DNA of 17,490 bases from CAILAD01 sp964397085 (GTDB taxonomy: Bacteria > Patescibacteriota > Saccharimonadia > CAILAD01 > BJGX01). Positions within the stretch are counted from its first letter, which is position 1; every line of letters starts with the position of its first letter. The stretch lies in contig CAYNHH010000015.1 in assembly GCA_964397085.1 (NCBI GenBank), positions 1-17,490 on the forward strand, read 5' to 3'. Shown piece by piece: positions 1 through 6,092 of this stretch. Under the pieces are notes generated by a model that searched no databases, had not been told where the DNA came from, and saw only the letters and a program-made list of their open reading frames with translations. The position numbers and the translations under genes were made by a program.

Positions 1-1
1 T

Positions 2-85
2 AAGTACCCAGTTACTGACTTTGAGGTAATATTGGGCAGTGATTACGCCACAAAGATTTCAACAAGTACTACCACTAGCAACTAA
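2..85 (+). CDS. C-terminal end of a probable LytR_C-domain protein (partial)
   Basis: Only the last 27 codons are in the window, ending in TAA at 83-85. The tail reads as a beta-strand pattern (VTDFEVILGSDYA) followed by a Ser/Thr-rich end. This resembles the last strand of the LytR C-terminal domain (LytR_C) found in LCP-type cell-wall ligases and in stand-alone envelope proteins, where the domain closes with a similar V-V-x-L-G-x-D motif. The Ser/Thr tail fits an extracytoplasmic protein. The remainder lies upstream, so the family call rests on a very short piece. No U-tract follows on this strand, so its terminator is not apparent. Confidence 0.45.
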   Translation, partial: KYPVTDFEVILGSDYATKISTSTTTSN

Positions 86-86
86 A

Positions 87-116
87 TAAAAAGCCGCTAG
101 TAATTTAACTAGCGGC
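87..116 (-). terminator. Rho-independent terminator of the minus-strand gene ending at 122
   Basis: A perfect 9-bp stem (93-101 with 108-116, arm GCCGCTAGT) has a 6-nt loop. On the minus strand it is followed by five U (88-92). It begins 6 nt after the stop of the minus gene. The plus strand has no U-tract, so it should terminate minus transcription only. Confidence 0.8.
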
Positions 117-121
117 AACGA

Positions 122-460
122 CTATCGAGCCATCACGGCTCTGTTATAGCTCTCGAAAAGCTCTGTCAGAACTTTATCGAGCTCACTAATTGCAATAACT
201 GTTGACTTCTTATGAACTAGCTCCCTGCAATCATCATCTACACAACCATGTTCCTCGCAATCCTTATGAGCGACAGCATTCACAATAAAACTATCTAGAC
301 CTCGATCAAAACTCACCACAAATTCATGGTAATCACCCTCGCGAAGTTGAAAGAGCAAAAGCGGCAGCATGCGAGCCAACTGATAACCCTGACTATTGCC
401 TATATGACTGTCACTCAATGTATGCTCCAAAAGTGCTAGATGGGATAACCAAAGTATCAC
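122..460 (-). CDS. Hypothetical protein, possibly the distal part of a TGA-interrupted gene
   Basis: A 112-aa ORF with a GTG start at 460 and no convincing SD before it. No family is recognised. The first ~40 residues are hydrophobic (WLSHLALLEH, LPLLLFQL) and the rest looks alpha/beta. Two Cys pairs lie in an acidic stretch (CEEHGC, then DDDC), which could bind metal or form a disulfide. It ends at a clear terminator, which supports real transcription. The 53-aa gene upstream is in the same frame and stops with TGA only 15 nt before this GTG. The two ORFs may therefore be one ~171-codon gene broken by a nonsense codon, or two translationally coupled genes. The 5' end is uncertain; an internal ATG (residue 31) is another possible start. 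Confidence 0.5.
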   Translation of the reverse strand: MILWLSHLALLEHTLSDSHIGNSQGYQLARMLPLLLFQLREGDYHEFVVSFDRGLDSFIVNAVAHKDCEEHGCVDDDCRELVHKKSTVIAISELDKVLTELFESYNRAVMAR

Positions 461-475
461 AGGTAGAAGCGTTTT

Positions 476-637
476 TCAACTCAGAGCACTATCCACAAGT
501 TGTGAATAATAATTGCTTTTGCCCGCTTTTTGCTGCTTTGCAATCTGACGCGTGTCTTCTTGTGGCATACGCAATACATAAACAACAACGCCAGCTACCG
601 CCATAGATACAGTCGCTACAAAAATTCTGAACTTCAT
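476..637 (-). CDS. Small membrane-anchored or secreted peptide (53 aa)
   Basis: Starts at ATG 637 with an excellent SD (AAGGAG, 7-nt spacing) and ends at TGA 476-478. Residues 1-23 look like an uncleaved signal or TM anchor: MKFR, then a hydrophobic stretch rich in V and A, then R23. A polar Lys/Gln-rich tail follows (to SNYYSQLVDSALS). The N-terminal design (Met, basic residues, one TM helix, polar tail) matches the neighbouring 49-aa gene, but no sequence homology is evident. A weak promoter lies upstream (TTGAAA, 15-nt spacer, GATAAT). The downstream 112-aa ORF continues in the same frame after the TGA, so this may be the N-terminal part of a larger interrupted protein. Function unknown. 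Confidence 0.6.
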   Translation of the reverse strand: MKFRIFVATVSMAVAGVVVYVLRMPQEDTRQIAKQQKAGKSNYYSQLVDSALS

Positions 638-671
638 GGTCATTCTCCTTGGTCGGGGGTACTGGAAGTAG

Positions 672-698
672 ATTATCAGATCACAAAGTTATTTTCAA
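672..698 (-). promoter_or_regulatory. Possible promoter of the 53-aa peptide gene
   Basis: On the minus strand, TTGAAA (693-698) and GATAAT (672-677) are separated by 15 nt, shorter than ideal. It lies directly after the U-tract of the preceding terminator and ~35 nt before the SD-preceded ATG at 637. Confidence 0.4.
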
Positions 699-723
699 GA
701 AAAAACCCCAACTTATGTTGAGG
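699..723 (-). terminator. Rho-independent terminator after the 49-aa peptide gene
   Basis: Minus-strand hairpin with arms CCTCAAC (717-723) and GTTGGGG (706-712), including one G-U pair and a 4-nt loop, followed by a U-run (700-705). It starts 11 nt after the stop of the gene ending at 734. Confidence 0.8.
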
Positions 724-733
724 TAAAATATAG

Positions 734-883
734 TCAATCATCATCGACACGCATAGTGGATGTACCGATGCCATGGGAAGATTCTTGCCCTACATGTGAG
801 TTATGCCTCTTCTTGATGACCCAAACACCCGTAATGGCAAGTAGCGTGCCAAGAGAAAATCTAAATATGTATTTTCGCTTCAT
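734..883 (-). CDS. Small single-pass membrane peptide (49 aa)
   Basis: The chosen start is ATG 883, preceded by GAGGAG with ~8-nt spacing. The longer in-frame ORF (to 1072) has no such signal and overlaps the methyltransferase. The protein begins MKRKYIFRF, has one hydrophobic helix (about residues 9-25, SLGTLLAITGVWVI), then KKRH. It ends in a polar, His/Ser-rich tail closing with three Asp. The basic residues on both sides of the helix leave topology unclear. A strong terminator follows, so it is an expressed unit downstream of the methyltransferase. No family is recognised. Confidence 0.65.
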   Translation of the reverse strand: MKRKYIFRFSLGTLLAITGVWVIKKRHNSHVGQESSHGIGTSTMRVDDD

Positions 884-922
884 CGCAACTTCTCCTCTAG
901 ATGGCCGATTGCGCGTCGAATC

Positions 923-956
923 TTGGGGTACGAAACCCAGCCAATCAATACCCCAA
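923..956. repeat. Inverted repeat in the gap before the 49-aa gene
   Basis: Perfect 8-bp arms TTGGGGTA (923-930) and TACCCCAA (949-956) with an 18-nt loop. They sit in the otherwise featureless 155-nt stretch (884-1038) between methyltransferase stop and 49-aa gene. No U-tract follows on either strand, so it is not a standard terminator. It could be a structured leader or an RNA processing site. Confidence 0.4.
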
Positions 957-1038
957 AGCTTGTAGTCAACAGAAATCTCTTCATTTTCCTCCCAGGTAGT
1001 AGGTGCTTGGGCTAGAGTACCAGATATTCTTGGGTCTA

Positions 1039-1668
1039 TCAACTTACTTGCTGAACAAAGAATCCAAGCCAAAACTCTTTCACATCTGGCAATACCCTAC
1101 TGTTTGTAGATTTCTGTACTAGGTCAACTACCTCAAATCCTGCCTTTCGTAGCTCAGCAGCAAATTCATTACGCTGCCAAAAACTAAAGAACCTCGATTG
1201 ATCCTCTTGCCCTGGCAACTCTACCATTCGTTCACCCTCACCTTGTTTAAGTGATATAAAACCCACTGCTCCAGGCTTTAGTAGCCCAGCAATCGTCACA
1301 AGAGCCTGGTTCATCAATGCTTTCGGCACATGTAGTAATGTTGCTGCACACCAAAAACCATCAAATTTTTCAGTGAATACTTCACCAAGATCAAACAAGT
1401 CAATACATTTGAAAGCACCATTCGGATTGGCTTTCTGTGCCACCTCAATGCATTCCTGTGTAGCATCAGAGCCAACATATTCATACCAATCAGCAAGTAG
1501 TACCGCTTCAACACCAACACCGCACCCCACCTCCAAAACTCTGCCTTCAGGAAGATAACTATGGAAATCCTCCAGTTCATGCTGCCAAAATACAAAGTTA
1601 CTTGTTCGAAATGTACTGGCATATTGTCTGTAATAGTCCAGGGTCTGCGTCTTTTGCGGATAGTCCAC
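1039..1668 (-). CDS. Class I SAM-dependent methyltransferase
   Basis: A 209-aa protein of the Rossmann-fold methyltransferase superfamily (UbiE/Methyltransf_11/25 type). SAM-binding motif I is VLEVGCGVG at residues 44-52. The acidic residue ending strand 2 is D68 (VGSDAT). A motif-IV-like segment (FDGFWCAATLLHV, 102-114) and a post-motif LKPGAVGFISLK strand follow. The substrate cannot be inferred. Start GTG 1668 is favoured by a strong SD (AAGGAG, 7 nt upstream) and by a promoter at 1718-1745. Length is normal for a minimal methyltransferase. It is the first gene of a short minus-strand unit leading to the small membrane peptides; the AlkD gene upstream has no visible terminator, so some readthrough is possible. 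Confidence 0.88.
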   Translation of the reverse strand: MDYPQKTQTLDYYRQYASTFRTSNFVFWQHELEDFHSYLPEGRVLEVGCGVGVEAVLLADWYEYVGSDATQECIEVAQKANPNGAFKCIDLFDLGEVFTEKFDGFWCAATLLHVPKALMNQALVTIAGLLKPGAVGFISLKQGEGERMVELPGQEDQSRFFSFWQRNEFAAELRKAGFEVVDLVQKSTNSRVLPDVKEFWLGFFVQQVS

Positions 1669-1717
1669 TAAGATTCTCCTTGATAGGTGCCATCTATTTG
1701 GCTAGATCAATAGAAGA

Positions 1718-1745
1718 ATAATACTCCTAATAACAGCTATATCAA
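1718..1745 (-). promoter_or_regulatory. Promoter of the methyltransferase gene
   Basis: Minus-strand TTGATA (1740-1745), 16-nt spacer, TATTAT (1718-1723), giving a leader of ~42 nt that carries the SD. The segment around the -10 (ATTAGGAGTA plus a following CTTCT) is nearly the same as in the promoter of the 51-aa gene at 3732-3760. Confidence 0.5.
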
Positions 1746-1753
1746 ACCATAAG

Positions 1754-2494
1754 TTAAATAGTGCCAGTCAAATATGCCTTCCGTTTTGGCTCATCAAACT
1801 TCTCTATGGCATACCGAAGCATTGTACGGGGCATTGTCTTGTAGTACTGCTTCAAAAACTGCTCTTCTATCTCATGACCGACACTATTCCCTACTTCGCG
1901 CAGCATCCAGCCAACCGCTTTCTGAACAAGATCATGTGCATCATGCAAAAGAACACTCGCGATAATAAAAGTTTCATTCACATCCCCTTGTCGTATGAAA
2001 TAAAAAGTCGACATTATGGCAATTCGACGTTCCCACACAGATTGAGAGTGGGCTAGTCTTGTAAGTACTCTCAAGGCCTCTTTTGAAGGAGTTTCATTTT
2101 GAGCAAAATTATTCCAAAGATACACACTCACAATATATGGTGCAGAGCTATCAATAATATCCCAGTTATTTAAATACCGAGTATTATCTAGATAAAAATC
2201 ATATATCTTCTTTTGAGTATCAATGTCGCTCCGCTTAAACTGTTCTACCAAAATAATTACTGCCGTAAGACGTTCTTCGTGAATCTTGCTATGGAGTAGC
2301 TTTGTAATCTCAACTAATGATAAATCGTAATACTTCTTAGCTACATTTCGTTGGTGTGGTACTGTGACACCAATAAATATATCGCCTTCACCATACTCAC
2401 CTGGCCCTGTTTTAAAAAAACGCTGACTATTTATTGCCCTTTCAGTGCTACTATAGAGCAAAAGACCTTGAGACACACCTGCAGCAGAGCTCAT
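1754..2494 (-). CDS. AlkD-like DNA alkylation repair glycosylase (HEAT-repeat)
   Basis: A 246-aa protein recognisable as the DNA alkylation repair family (AlkC/AlkD superfamily), which excises alkylated bases with a superhelix of HEAT-like repeats. Family signatures: the N-terminal block RFFKTGPGEYGEGDIFIGV, a VPHQR motif, and LNNWDIIDSSAP. The last carries the W and D positions (W111, D115) corresponding to the AlkD base-excision cleft. VWERR (154-157) and the W196 region (VGWMLREVG) follow. The start is set at ATG 2494 because it forms an ATGA overlap with the stop of the DUF2061 gene; a longer reading to 2521 adds nine residues absent from the typical family N-terminus. It is third in an operon with two membrane proteins, with no obvious functional link to them. 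Confidence 0.9.
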   Translation of the reverse strand: MSSAAGVSQGLLLYSSTERAINSQRFFKTGPGEYGEGDIFIGVTVPHQRNVAKKYYDLSLVEITKLLHSKIHEERLTAVIILVEQFKRSDIDTQKKIYDFYLDNTRYLNNWDIIDSSAPYIVSVYLWNNFAQNETPSKEALRVLTRLAHSQSVWERRIAIMSTFYFIRQGDVNETFIIASVLLHDAHDLVQKAVGWMLREVGNSVGHEIEEQFLKQYYKTMPRTMLRYAIEKFDEPKRKAYLTGTI

Positions 2495-2727
2495 TTCCTT
2501 CCCCACGTTATTCTTGCCCAAACCCTTTCATACAAGTAGTAGATAATAGTACCAGTAATTGCCGTGATTCCTGTAATAGAAGCTGCATCAGCGAGACGCT
2601 TGGTAGTATAGAACGTGATAAGAAAGATTGATAATACAATTATTATTCTATAAACCACAGCTTTTACGATCGATCTCGCATGAGTTTCTAAAGGTTTTGA
2701 TTTGCGCACGTTTTTTTTGGCACTCAT
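2491..2727 (-). CDS. DUF2061-type small membrane protein
   Basis: A 78-aa protein. A basic N-terminus (MSAKKNVRKSKP) precedes the segment ETHARSIVKAVVYRIIIVLSIF, which matches the DUF2061 opening pattern (x-R-S-x-x-K-x-x-x-Y-R). A second TM segment (about 50-66, ITGITAITGTIIYYLYERVW) closes with basic residues. The family is of unknown function and makes two-helix inner-membrane proteins. It starts 13 nt after the stop of the SfLAP-like gene and overlaps the AlkD start by ATGA, so it is co-transcribed with both. No clear SD is visible at ATG 2727. An A8 run covers codons 4-6. Confidence 0.75.
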   Translation of the reverse strand: MSAKKNVRKSKPLETHARSIVKAVVYRIIIVLSIFLITFYTTKRLADAASITGITAITGTIIYYLYERVWARITWGRK

Positions 2728-2740
2728 AATATATCAATTC

Positions 2741-3382
2741 TTAATACCAAAATCTTAATGCTTTAACTATTTCAATTACGCCAAGCACACCAAATACTCC
2801 GGCAATTATATAGCGCCCATTAGTATTGATAAATACCTTAATTGAATCAATCACATTCTGGGAGCGGATAACTCGTAACATTACCGGTGGAGCTAATGCA
2901 GGTATAAGAGAAAATATTACCATTACAGCCAGCAGCTGTATTTTGATACTCGTAGAATAAAAAGATGCCATATGTGCTGCTGGAAAAAACATGATGATTG
3001 TTGAACTATTGCCAAGCATCAAGCCTAAGCCCAAAATAAATGCAGCTACCAAGCCAAGCTTCTTTGGCCTCTTGGCTTTTTTCGGTTTTTTTGTAAAAAT
3101 TTGTTTGAGTGCAAATAGTACTAACAAAGAACCAATAAATATATCTATCCATGCATCTCTACTTGTGAAAGAATTTGATGGAGAAACTTTGGCGAGAACA
3201 AAGAATATTACAAAACCTATAAGAAGTATCATAATTGCCGATCCTAACAAGAACAACATAGACTTGAGAAACGATTTATCTTTTTGGCCAGATACTAAGA
3301 GTGCAAAGGTAAAAAGCACCGGGCTCACTGCTGCTGCAAAAGCAAATGGCAAAATTGCAAGAAACTCATTAGGTGTAAGCAT
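2741..3382 (-). CDS. SfLAP/GAP-family polytopic membrane protein
   Basis: A 213-aa protein with about six TM helices. The first is N-terminal (LPFAFAAAVSPVLFTFALLVS) and contains the A-x-S-P-x-x-F pattern seen in the GAP/Sap (sulfolipid-1-addressing protein, PF11139) and LysE-like families. A Lys-rich cytoplasmic loop (KKPKKAKRPKK, about 98-108) separates the two three-helix halves. The second half carries LGLGLMLGN and PALAPPVMLRV. The family is best known in Actinobacteria, where members are linked to export or positioning of envelope lipids; the substrate here is unknown. It leads the operon with DUF2061 and AlkD. A TATAAT box ends 7 nt before ATG 3382 and there is no SD, so translation from a leaderless mRNA is likely. 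A distant LysE-type exporter is the alternative. Confidence 0.65.
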   Translation of the reverse strand: MLTPNEFLAILPFAFAAAVSPVLFTFALLVSGQKDKSFLKSMLFLLGSAIMILLIGFVIFFVLAKVSPSNSFTSRDAWIDIFIGSLLVLFALKQIFTKKPKKAKRPKKLGLVAAFILGLGLMLGNSSTIIMFFPAAHMASFYSTSIKIQLLAVMVIFSLIPALAPPVMLRVIRSQNVIDSIKVFINTNGRYIIAGVFGVLGVIEIVKALRFWY

Positions 3383-3389
3383 AAGACTA

Positions 3390-3395
3390 ATTATA
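3390..3395 (-). promoter_or_regulatory. -10 box of the SfLAP-DUF2061-AlkD operon (leaderless)
   Basis: Minus-strand consensus TATAAT lies 7 nt upstream of ATG 3382, which places the transcription start at or next to the A of the start codon. No convincing -35 was found. Confidence 0.65.
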
Positions 3396-3431
3396 CACTA
3401 CACCAGACTCAGACTAGAGCATTAACTAGCC

Positions 3432-3449
3432 ACTCAATTGTTATTGAGT
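3432..3449. repeat. Perfect inverted repeat between operon promoter and small-gene terminator
   Basis: Arms ACTCAAT (3432-3438) and ATTGAGT (3443-3449), loop TGTT. It lies ~40 nt upstream of the operon -10 at 3390 and 15 nt from the terminator at 3463-3486. It has no U-tract. It could be an operator or a 3' RNA-stability hairpin. Confidence 0.4.
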
Positions 3450-3458
3450 AATATATAG

Positions 3459-3486
3459 AAAAAAGACCATCATCGCTGATGGTCTT
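3459..3486 (-). terminator. Rho-independent terminator of the 51-aa coiled-coil gene
   Basis: A perfect 10-bp stem (3463-3472 with 3477-3486; arm AAGACCATCA) has a 4-nt loop and six U on the minus strand (3459-3464). It begins 9 nt after the stop codon at 3496. Confidence 0.9.
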
Positions 3487-3495
3487 GGTAATACT

Positions 3496-3651
3496 TTACC
3501 CTCGCAATTCTGCGAGAGTGTCATCAATCGTATCGAGCTCTTGCTTCAATTGGATGCGGTGCTTCTCCAGGCTGTGAATGCGCCGCTGGCGCTCTTCACT
3601 TGGGTCAAACGGTGATACCTGGTCATCTAACTCTGTCTGGACGACAGTCAT
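3496..3651 (-). CDS. 51-aa acidic coiled-coil protein with its own promoter and terminator
   Basis: ATG 3651 is preceded by a near-perfect SD (AGGAGGTGA, ~8-nt spacing); the stop is TAA 3496-3498. The N-terminus is acidic and disordered (QTELDDQVSPFDPSEER). One long amphipathic helix follows (about residues 18-50), with heptad-like hydrophobics I25, L28, I33, L35, L39, I42, L46 and L49, predicting a dimeric coiled coil. There is no signal peptide, TM helix or Cys. The transcription unit is complete and isolated: -35/-10, a ~74-nt leader with a 13-codon ORF, and a strong terminator. By eye the gene is richer in GC than its neighbours (CGC, CTG and GAG codons). The family is not recognised. Plausible roles are a small regulatory partner or a structural spacer; neither is shown. 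Confidence 0.85.
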   Translation of the reverse strand: MTVVQTELDDQVSPFDPSEERQRRIHSLEKHRIQLKQELDTIDDTLAELRG

Positions 3652-3663
3652 TGCATTCACCTC

Positions 3664-3705
3664 CTATGGTGAGTTGCTAGAAAGAAGGGGTTTGGCCGTG
3701 TTCAT
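3664..3705 (-). CDS. Possible 13-aa leader peptide in the 51-aa gene's 5' UTR
   Basis: ATG 3705 opens a 13-codon ORF (MNTAKPLLSSNSP) whose TAG stop (3664-3666) directly abuts the SD of the downstream gene, so the two signals read TAGGAGG. A ribosome ending here would cover the downstream SD, which would suit translational coupling or attenuation. Its own SD is weak, so translation is unproven. Confidence 0.35.
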   Translation of the reverse strand: MNTAKPLLSSNSP

Positions 3706-3731
3706 ATCTGACCTACGAGCAAGATGAGAAG

Positions 3732-3760
3732 ATTGTACTCCTAATTAAGATAATTTGCAA
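3732..3760 (-). promoter_or_regulatory. Promoter of the 51-aa coiled-coil gene
   Basis: Minus strand: TTGCAA (3755-3760), 17-nt spacer, TACAAT (3732-3737). This is the best-formed two-box promoter in the window. It predicts a transcription start near 3725 and a ~74-nt leader. Confidence 0.75.
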
Positions 3761-3798
3761 GAATATTTATGGCTTTAGTTCGGTTTGTTTTTGCAAAA

Positions 3799-3807
3799 TG
3801 ATATAAT
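3799..3807 (+). promoter_or_regulatory. Extended -10 of rarA (leaderless)
   Basis: TGA followed by TATAAT (3802-3807), then exactly 6 nt, then ATG 3814. No SD lies upstream. The predicted transcription start is the A of the ATG. Confidence 0.7.
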
Positions 3808-3813
3808 ACCAAT

Positions 3814-4992
3814 ATGAACACTCAACCCTTGGCAGACAAGCTAAGACCCAAAAAACTTACAGAAGTTATTGGTCAAAAGCACCTAATTGGAAGTAACCAA
3901 TTCCTACACAGTGTAATCACTAAAGGTCAGCCAGTGAGTATGATCTTGTGGGGGCCACCAGGAACAGGTAAAACTACTTTGGCGCGAATAATTGCTCACT
4001 CGGGCGATTTTGAATATAGCGAAATTTCTGCTGTTACTACCGGGCTTACAGATGTACGTAAAGTAATTGAGCAGGCTAGAAAGAACCTAGATGCCAAGCG
4101 CCAAACTATACTGTTTGTAGATGAAATTCATCGCTTCAATAAGGCCCAGCAAGACGCATTCTTGCCTCACGTTGAAGATGGCACGATTATCCTTATTGGA
4201 GCCACCACTGAGAATCCTAGCTTTGAGGTGATTGGTCCTTTACTATCACGCTCACGAGTAGTTGTACTCGAGCCACTTTCAAAAGACGACATAAAAGATA
4301 TTATTGTTCGTGCCAAGAAAGAATTTAAAAACAAAAAAATTGAAGAGTCAGCAATAGAGTTGCTAGCTGAGCTAGCTGGTGGCGATGCCCGAATGGCACT
4401 TAATGGTCTAGAAGCAGCGTCGGCTATTTCTGGCAAACAAATAACGGCTGAAGACATCAAACAAGCCATGCAGAAAATGACAGCCAAATATGATAAGGGT
4501 GGTGAATATCACTACAACCTCATTTCTGCATATATCAAATCAATGCGTGGATGTGACGTAAACGCTACTCTCTATTATTTAGCTCGTATGATTGAGGGTG
4601 GTGAAGACCCCAAGTTTATTGCTAGACGCAATATTATCTTTGCGAGCGAAGATATAGGCATTGCTGCCCCTGCTGCACTCAATCTGGCAGTTTCTACATT
4701 TCTGGCCGTAGAGCGTATAGGTCTGCCGGAGTGCAATTACAATCTCTTTGAGTGCGCTACGGTACTCGCCAAGAGCAAAAAGTCACGTGCAGTAGCAAAT
4801 GCCATGACAGCAGCATTCCAAGCCGCCAAAAACTATCCAGACGCATCAGTACCACTTCACTTACGCAACGCCCCTACTAAGCTGATGAGTGATCTTGGCT
4901 ATCAAAAAGGGACCAAGTGGGAGGCAGGCTTCAAACACCCCAAAGGATTTTTACCTGAAGAAATTGTAGATATTCAAATATTCACTGACTAG
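3814..4992 (+). CDS. rarA: Replication-associated recombination protein RarA (MgsA) AAA+ ATPase
   Basis: A 392-aa AAA+ ATPase of the RarA/MgsA/WRNIP1 family, which acts at stalled replication forks and resembles clamp-loader subunits. Walker A is GPPGTGKT (47-54). Walker B is ILFVDEIHRFNK (99-110). Sensor 1 is GATTENPSF (129-137), followed by an SRSR arginine-finger region (145-148) and sensor 2 GGDARMALNGLE. The C-terminal tetramerisation/MgsA domain carries the family landmarks FIARRNIIFASEDIG and YPDASVPLHLRNAPTKLM. It is somewhat shorter than the usual ~420-450 aa but looks intact. The start fits a leaderless promoter (TATAAT then 6 nt). It ends tail-to-tail with the next gene, the two stop codons sharing a CTAG. 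Confidence 0.96.
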   Translation: MNTQPLADKLRPKKLTEVIGQKHLIGSNQFLHSVITKGQPVSMILWGPPGTGKTTLARIIAHSGDFEYSEISAVTTGLTDVRKVIEQARKNLDAKRQTILFVDEIHRFNKAQQDAFLPHVEDGTIILIGATTENPSFEVIGPLLSRSRVVVLEPLSKDDIKDIIVRAKKEFKNKKIEESAIELLAELAGGDARMALNGLEAASAISGKQITAEDIKQAMQKMTAKYDKGGEYHYNLISAYIKSMRGCDVNATLYYLARMIEGGEDPKFIARRNIIFASEDIGIAAPAALNLAVSTFLAVERIGLPECNYNLFECATVLAKSKKSRAVANAMTAAFQAAKNYPDASVPLHLRNAPTKLMSDLGYQKGTKWEAGFKHPKGFLPEEIVDIQIFTD

Positions 4993-6011
4993 ATGAATTT
5001 TTGTTTTATACCATAGCGAAAAGCCAGATATCCAGGTAGTGTAGGTATCCAAAAAGTAATAGTTCTAAATATCATTACGCCCGCAGTAGCCGAGGTAGAA
5101 TCTACCCCAAACAGCATGAGTCCACCAATAAGTGCTGCCTCTACAGTACCCATCCCACCAGGTGCCGGCCCACAAGCCCCAATAGCGTTAAATACCAAGT
5201 ATACAAAGACTGAGTTCCAGAATGGAATTTGAATACCAACCGCCACAAGGCAAAGATAGAAAACAATATTTGTAAGAGTATAGCTGAGCAGCATTAGTCC
5301 TAGAGATATAAAGCTTTTACCAGGAGTCTTCAAGACAATCCTAAATGTACGCAACACCTCCTGTATTTTTTCTTTTATTTTTGCAAGCCAGCCAAAAGCC
5401 CTAACTACCGAGTATGCGATCACAATGATTATTGCTATTAAGAAAAAAGTCTTCCAACCAGGTGTAAAGCTTGGGGTAATACCAACAGATTGAAGACCTC
5501 CACCAAAGTATACTACTGGTATAAAATATAGTGACCAAGCAGTAAAATACACCAGCTCTACCGCACCTACATACCCTAGTCCAGACTCTACACTGTAGCC
5601 AGCCACCACTGCATATCGATACATTAGCCCTGGCCCACCTAAGCCTGCAGGGAAAATCTTATACGTAAACGCCATGGCTAGCTGTATTAAGCTAGTCTGC
5701 TTAAAAGGCATTGGTTTGGTAGCCAGAACGGTCATAGCAAGACCAGTGAATACAAAGGTGAAACAAAAAAGTAATGCCGCAAGTAATAACAATGCATCAT
5801 TTGCACTCTGTACAATCGCAACTATCTGGTCCCAGTTCTGTACGATAGGCCAAAGCAGGTACAGCATAAAGATAAAAAATAGACCCATTGTTGATCGATA
5901 CAACCATGGATGTTTGTGACCTTTTTTCTTTTGCTCTTGCTTCTTCTTGTCAAAGTAAGAAAGCTCTTCACTCGCATTGATAGTATCTTTTTGTGTACTT
6001 GCAACAGACAT
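4989..6011 (-). CDS. LPG_synthase_TM / UPF0104 flippase-like membrane protein
   Basis: A 340-aa protein. A charged cytoplasmic N-terminus (~35 residues, KKKQEQKKKGHKH) is followed by about eight TM helices. Family marks of the lysylphosphatidylglycerol synthase TM region (PF03706, MprF N-terminal/AglD-like) are FPAGLGGPGLMYRYAVV and the conserved ACGPAPGGMGTVEAALIGGL near the C-terminus. There is no C-terminal synthase domain, so it is not a full MprF. Stand-alone members are thought to flip lipids or polyprenyl-linked sugars, but the substrate here is unknown. ATG 6011 follows TGA-TACAAT plus 6 nt (leaderless, no SD). It converges with rarA and overlaps it by 3 bases at CTAG. Confidence 0.88.
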   Translation of the reverse strand: MSVASTQKDTINASEELSYFDKKKQEQKKKGHKHPWLYRSTMGLFFIFMLYLLWPIVQNWDQIVAIVQSANDALLLLAALLFCFTFVFTGLAMTVLATKPMPFKQTSLIQLAMAFTYKIFPAGLGGPGLMYRYAVVAGYSVESGLGYVGAVELVYFTAWSLYFIPVVYFGGGLQSVGITPSFTPGWKTFFLIAIIIVIAYSVVRAFGWLAKIKEKIQEVLRTFRIVLKTPGKSFISLGLMLLSYTLTNIVFYLCLVAVGIQIPFWNSVFVYLVFNAIGACGPAPGGMGTVEAALIGGLMLFGVDSTSATAGVMIFRTITFWIPTLPGYLAFRYGIKQKFI

Positions 6012-6017
6012 ACTAAC

Positions 6018-6026
6018 ATTGTATCA
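6018..6026 (-). promoter_or_regulatory. Extended -10 of the LPG_synthase_TM gene (leaderless)
   Basis: Minus strand TGA-TACAAT (TACAAT at 6018-6023), then 6 nt, then ATG 6011. Same geometry as the rarA promoter. Confidence 0.65.
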
Positions 6027-6092
6027 CGAAAATTTTACCAATTATTTTGATACTGTAACAGCAAAGCCTATCTTGCACAGATCTGATATTGA

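Noticed and set aside
476..478. Recoding of UGA as glycine (Gracilibacteria/SR1 code)
   Set aside because: Many genes here end in TGA within ATGA overlaps with a well-formed next gene (for example 12923-12926 and 14910-14913), so UGA works as a stop.
734..1072. 112-aa reading for the 49-aa membrane peptide gene
   Set aside because: The extra N-terminus overlaps the methyltransferase and has no start signal, whereas ATG 883 has GAGGAG at good spacing and begins a TM peptide.
1314..1622. 102-aa minus-strand ORF inside the methyltransferase
   Set aside because: Overlaps the methyltransferase in another frame; composition (Trp/Leu/Met-rich) is not protein-like and there is no start signal.
2711..2718. 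A8/T8 run in codons 4-6 of the DUF2061 gene as a programmed frameshift site
   Set aside because: The frame used gives the family protein directly and the alternative frames lead nowhere; slippage would only inactivate it.
2991..3425. 144-aa plus-strand ORF opposite the SfLAP-like gene
   Set aside because: Antisense shadow: Lys/Ser-rich without domain signature, no SD, and the opposite strand has a convincing TM protein with promoter.
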